A model generated the notes under the pieces. The model ran no database searches. It was not told where the DNA came from and was given only the letters and a program-made list of their open reading frames with translations. Shown in pieces: positions 6,139 through 7,482 of a stretch of DNA of 7,482 nt. The stretch covers positions 1-7,482 of the forward strand of contig CAJUPT010000103.1 in assembly GCA_910588405.1 (NCBI GenBank). The letters are read 5' to 3'. This stretch comes from an uncultured Lachnospiraceae bacterium (GTDB taxonomy: Bacteria > Bacillota > Clostridia > Lachnospirales > Lachnospiraceae). A program made the translations under genes and the position numbers. The number at the start of each line of letters is the position of its first letter. Within the stretch, counting starts at the first letter, position 1.

Positions 6139-7251
6139 ATGTCTAGTGTTCAATTAAAACATGTATGCAAAAAATATCCCAACGGTTTTGAAGCTGTTCA
6201 GGATTTCAACCTGGATATTGAAGATAAGGAATTTATCATTTTCGTTGGCCCCTCCGGCTGCGGTAAGTCTACTACCCTGCGTATGGTGGCAGGTCTTGAG
6301 GATATCTCTTCCGGCGAGCTGATCATCGACGGCAAGGTAATGAACGACGTGGAGCCCAAAGACAGAGATATCGCCATGGTATTCCAGAGCTATGCTCTGT
6401 ATCCGCATATGAGCGTTTACGATAATATGGCCTTCTCTTTAAAGCTGAAAAAAACGCCCAAGGATGAAATCGACAAAAAAGTAAGGGAAGCAGCCCGAAT
6501 TCTTGACTTAGAGCATCTGTTAGACAGAAAGCCCAGAGCCCTTTCCGGCGGCCAGAGACAGCGTGTGGCCATGGGCCGTGCCATCGTGAGAAACCCCAAG
6601 GTATTCCTGATGGATGAGCCATTATCCAACCTGGACGCCAAGTTAAGAGGCCAGATGCGTGTGGAGATCTCCAAACTGCATCAGCGTCTGGGCAGCACCA
6701 TCATCTACGTAACCCATGACCAGACCGAGGCTATGACGCTGGGTACCAGAATCGTTGTTATGAAAGACGGCGTGGTACAGCAGATCGACACCCCTCAGAA
6801 CCTGTACGATCATCCCTGCAACAAGTTCGTGGCAGGCTTCATCGGATCTCCTCAAATGAATATGATCGAGGCCGACGCCGTGGAAGAAAACGGCGAAATA
6901 ATCCTGAAATTCGCCGGACAGCAGATCGTGCTGAACCCCACAAGAGCCAATGCTTTGAAAGAAGGCGGATACATCAATAAGAAAGTGGTTCTGGGCATCC
7001 GTCCCGAAGATATCCACGAGGGCCAGGCCGCTCTGGAAACCTTCGCGAAATCCGCTTTCGACGCCGAGATCAAAGTATACGAAATGCTGGGTTCCAACAC
7101 CCTGCTCTACTTCGATATCGCAGAGGCCGGCTGGGTAGCCTCCGTAGACGCAAGAACCGCCGCAAGAACCGGCGACAAGATTCGTCTGGCTATGGATACG
7201 GAAAAGATTCATATCTTTGATTTCGAGACAGAGAAGACGATTATTGACTGA
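6139..7251 (+). CDS. msmK: ABC transporter ATP-binding protein of the MsmK/UgpC/MalK type
   Basis: The 370 residues match the usual length of CUT1 ATPases. It would bind the cytoplasmic EAA loops of the permeases and drive sugar import. The nucleotide-binding domain shows Walker A G-P-S-G-C-G-K-S-T (37-45), Q-loop Q83 in V-F-Q-S-Y-A-L-Y-P-H-M, signature L-S-G-G-Q (135-139), Walker B with D159 and catalytic E160, D-loop S-N-L-D-A and switch H193. Residues from about 240 form the beta-rich regulatory (TOBE-like) region, with the family's I-R-P-E-D-I segment. All catalytic residues are intact. The start is set by AGGAGG at 6125-6130. CGT arginine codons appear noticeably more often than in the two enzyme genes, suggesting higher expression. 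Related ATPases can serve several sugar importers in one cell, so it may not be dedicated to this one. Confidence 0.97.
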   Translation: MSSVQLKHVCKKYPNGFEAVQDFNLDIEDKEFIIFVGPSGCGKSTTLRMVAGLEDISSGELIIDGKVMNDVEPKDRDIAMVFQSYALYPHMSVYDNMAFSLKLKKTPKDEIDKKVREAARILDLEHLLDRKPRALSGGQRQRVAMGRAIVRNPKVFLMDEPLSNLDAKLRGQMRVEISKLHQRLGSTIIYVTHDQTEAMTLGTRIVVMKDGVVQQIDTPQNLYDHPCNKFVAGFIGSPQMNMIEADAVEENGEIILKFAGQQIVLNPTRANALKEGGYINKKVVLGIRPEDIHEGQAALETFAKSAFDAEIKVYEMLGSNTLLYFDIAEAGWVASVDARTAARTGDKIRLAMDTEKIHIFDFETEKTIID

Positions 7252-7292
7252 TGTTCTGAGTCAGATATCGATCACATAACCATATACATTGA

Positions 7293-7337
7293 AAGAAGCC
7301 GGCAAAATGCGCTGATCATGCATTTTACCGGCTTCTT
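7293..7337. terminator. Bidirectional intrinsic terminator between msmK and truA
   Basis: AAGAAGCCGG (7293-7302) pairs with CCGGCTTCTT (7328-7337). After a single C/A mismatch, AAAATGC (7304-7310) pairs with GCATTTT (7320-7326), leaving a nine-base loop. The stem is 17 pairs with one mismatch. On both strands the descending arm runs into CTTCTT-type pyrimidine-rich sequence, so it can serve both converging genes. The T-tract is interrupted on either side, so strength is uncertain. It starts 42 bases after the msmK stop and ends two bases before the truA stop codon. Confidence 0.8.
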
Positions 7338-7339
7338 CA

Positions 7340-7482
7340 TTAACTACTCTTTTCTCTCTCATCTTCCATATGGCTTGCCGGAAGAGCTTCCCCCGCATAA
7401 TACACCCGCTCAAGTGTCAGCCCTTTGGCCGGAACCAGCATACCTGCTGCCTGACGGTCTTTGGCATTTAAAACCTGTTCCA
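7340..7482 (-). CDS. truA: tRNA pseudouridine synthase A, C-terminal end (5' end outside window)
   Basis: On the minus strand an open frame enters from the right edge and stops at TAA (7342-7340), giving 46 residues. The segment N-A-K-D-R-x3-A-G-x3-P-A-K-G-L-T-L-x-R-V-Y-Y is the conserved C-terminal signature of TruA, which makes pseudouridine at positions 38-40 of tRNA anticodon stems in the cytoplasm. In many TruA proteins the loop reads A-G-P-T-A-P; here it is A-G-M-L-V-P. The tail after V-Y-Y is about 18 residues, charged and somewhat long (ending E-R-E-K-S-S). The catalytic Asp is outside the window, so activity cannot be judged. The gene converges on the sugar operon and shares its terminator; it is a housekeeping neighbour, not part of the sugar system. 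Confidence 0.85.
   Translation of the reverse strand, partial: EQVLNAKDRQAAGMLVPAKGLTLERVYYAGEALPASHMEDEREKSS

Noticed and set aside
6643..7212. A 189-codon minus-strand open frame opposite msmK
   Set aside because: It lies entirely within a confidently identified ATPase gene and shows no recognisable domain or ribosome site.
1..7482. CRISPR arrays, insertion sequences, tRNA genes, phage or defence genes
   Set aside because: No direct-repeat arrays, transposase motifs, tRNA-like folds or defence domains were seen. The window is almost fully occupied by metabolic and housekeeping genes.

Overview
The window is 7.5 kb of moderate-GC DNA (about half G+C by eye) carrying six genes on the + strand and the tail of a convergent gene at the right edge. 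Gene order, sequence style and the small-protein family point to a gut-type Lachnospiraceae (class Clostridia). That placement is inference, because no 16S or other taxonomic marker gene is present.

Layout: (1) 1-378, the C-terminal end of a MalF/MsmF-type sugar ABC permease, cut by the window edge. (2) 501-1337, the partner MalG/MsmG-type permease. (3) 1414-3609, a cytoplasmic GH36 alpha-galactosidase. (4) 3739-4197, a small two-helix membrane protein of unknown function. (5) 4260-6098, a GH13 enzyme whose active-site blocks match amylosucrase/sucrose hydrolase (subfamily GH13_4). (6) 6139-7251, an MsmK/UgpC-type ATPase of CUT1 sugar importers. A long hairpin at 7293-7337 closes the + strand unit. 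It also closes a minus-strand gene ending at 7340, recognisable as the last 46 residues of tRNA pseudouridine synthase TruA. No gap between genes exceeds 300 bases. The gaps are 122, 76, 129, 62, 40 and 88 bases.

How the genes work together (inference from families): the two permeases and the ATPase would form an importer for alpha-galactosyl sugars such as raffinose, melibiose or stachyose. The solute-binding protein and any regulator would lie left of the window. GH36 would release galactose inside the cell, leaving sucrose when raffinose is the substrate. The GH13_4 enzyme would then act on sucrose, either hydrolysing it or transferring its glucose to an alpha-glucan and releasing fructose. 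This parallels the streptococcal msm operon (aga, msmEFG, gtfA, msmK), but an amylosucrase-type enzyme stands where msm has sucrose phosphorylase.

Most of the window is a recognisable carbohydrate-use operon. The points most worth a second look are the amylosucrase-like enzyme in this setting, the unknown membrane protein between two cytoplasmic enzymes, a 28-bp interrupted palindrome right after the alpha-galactosidase stop, and an anomalous first ~50 bases where the permease signature has Lys instead of Glu.
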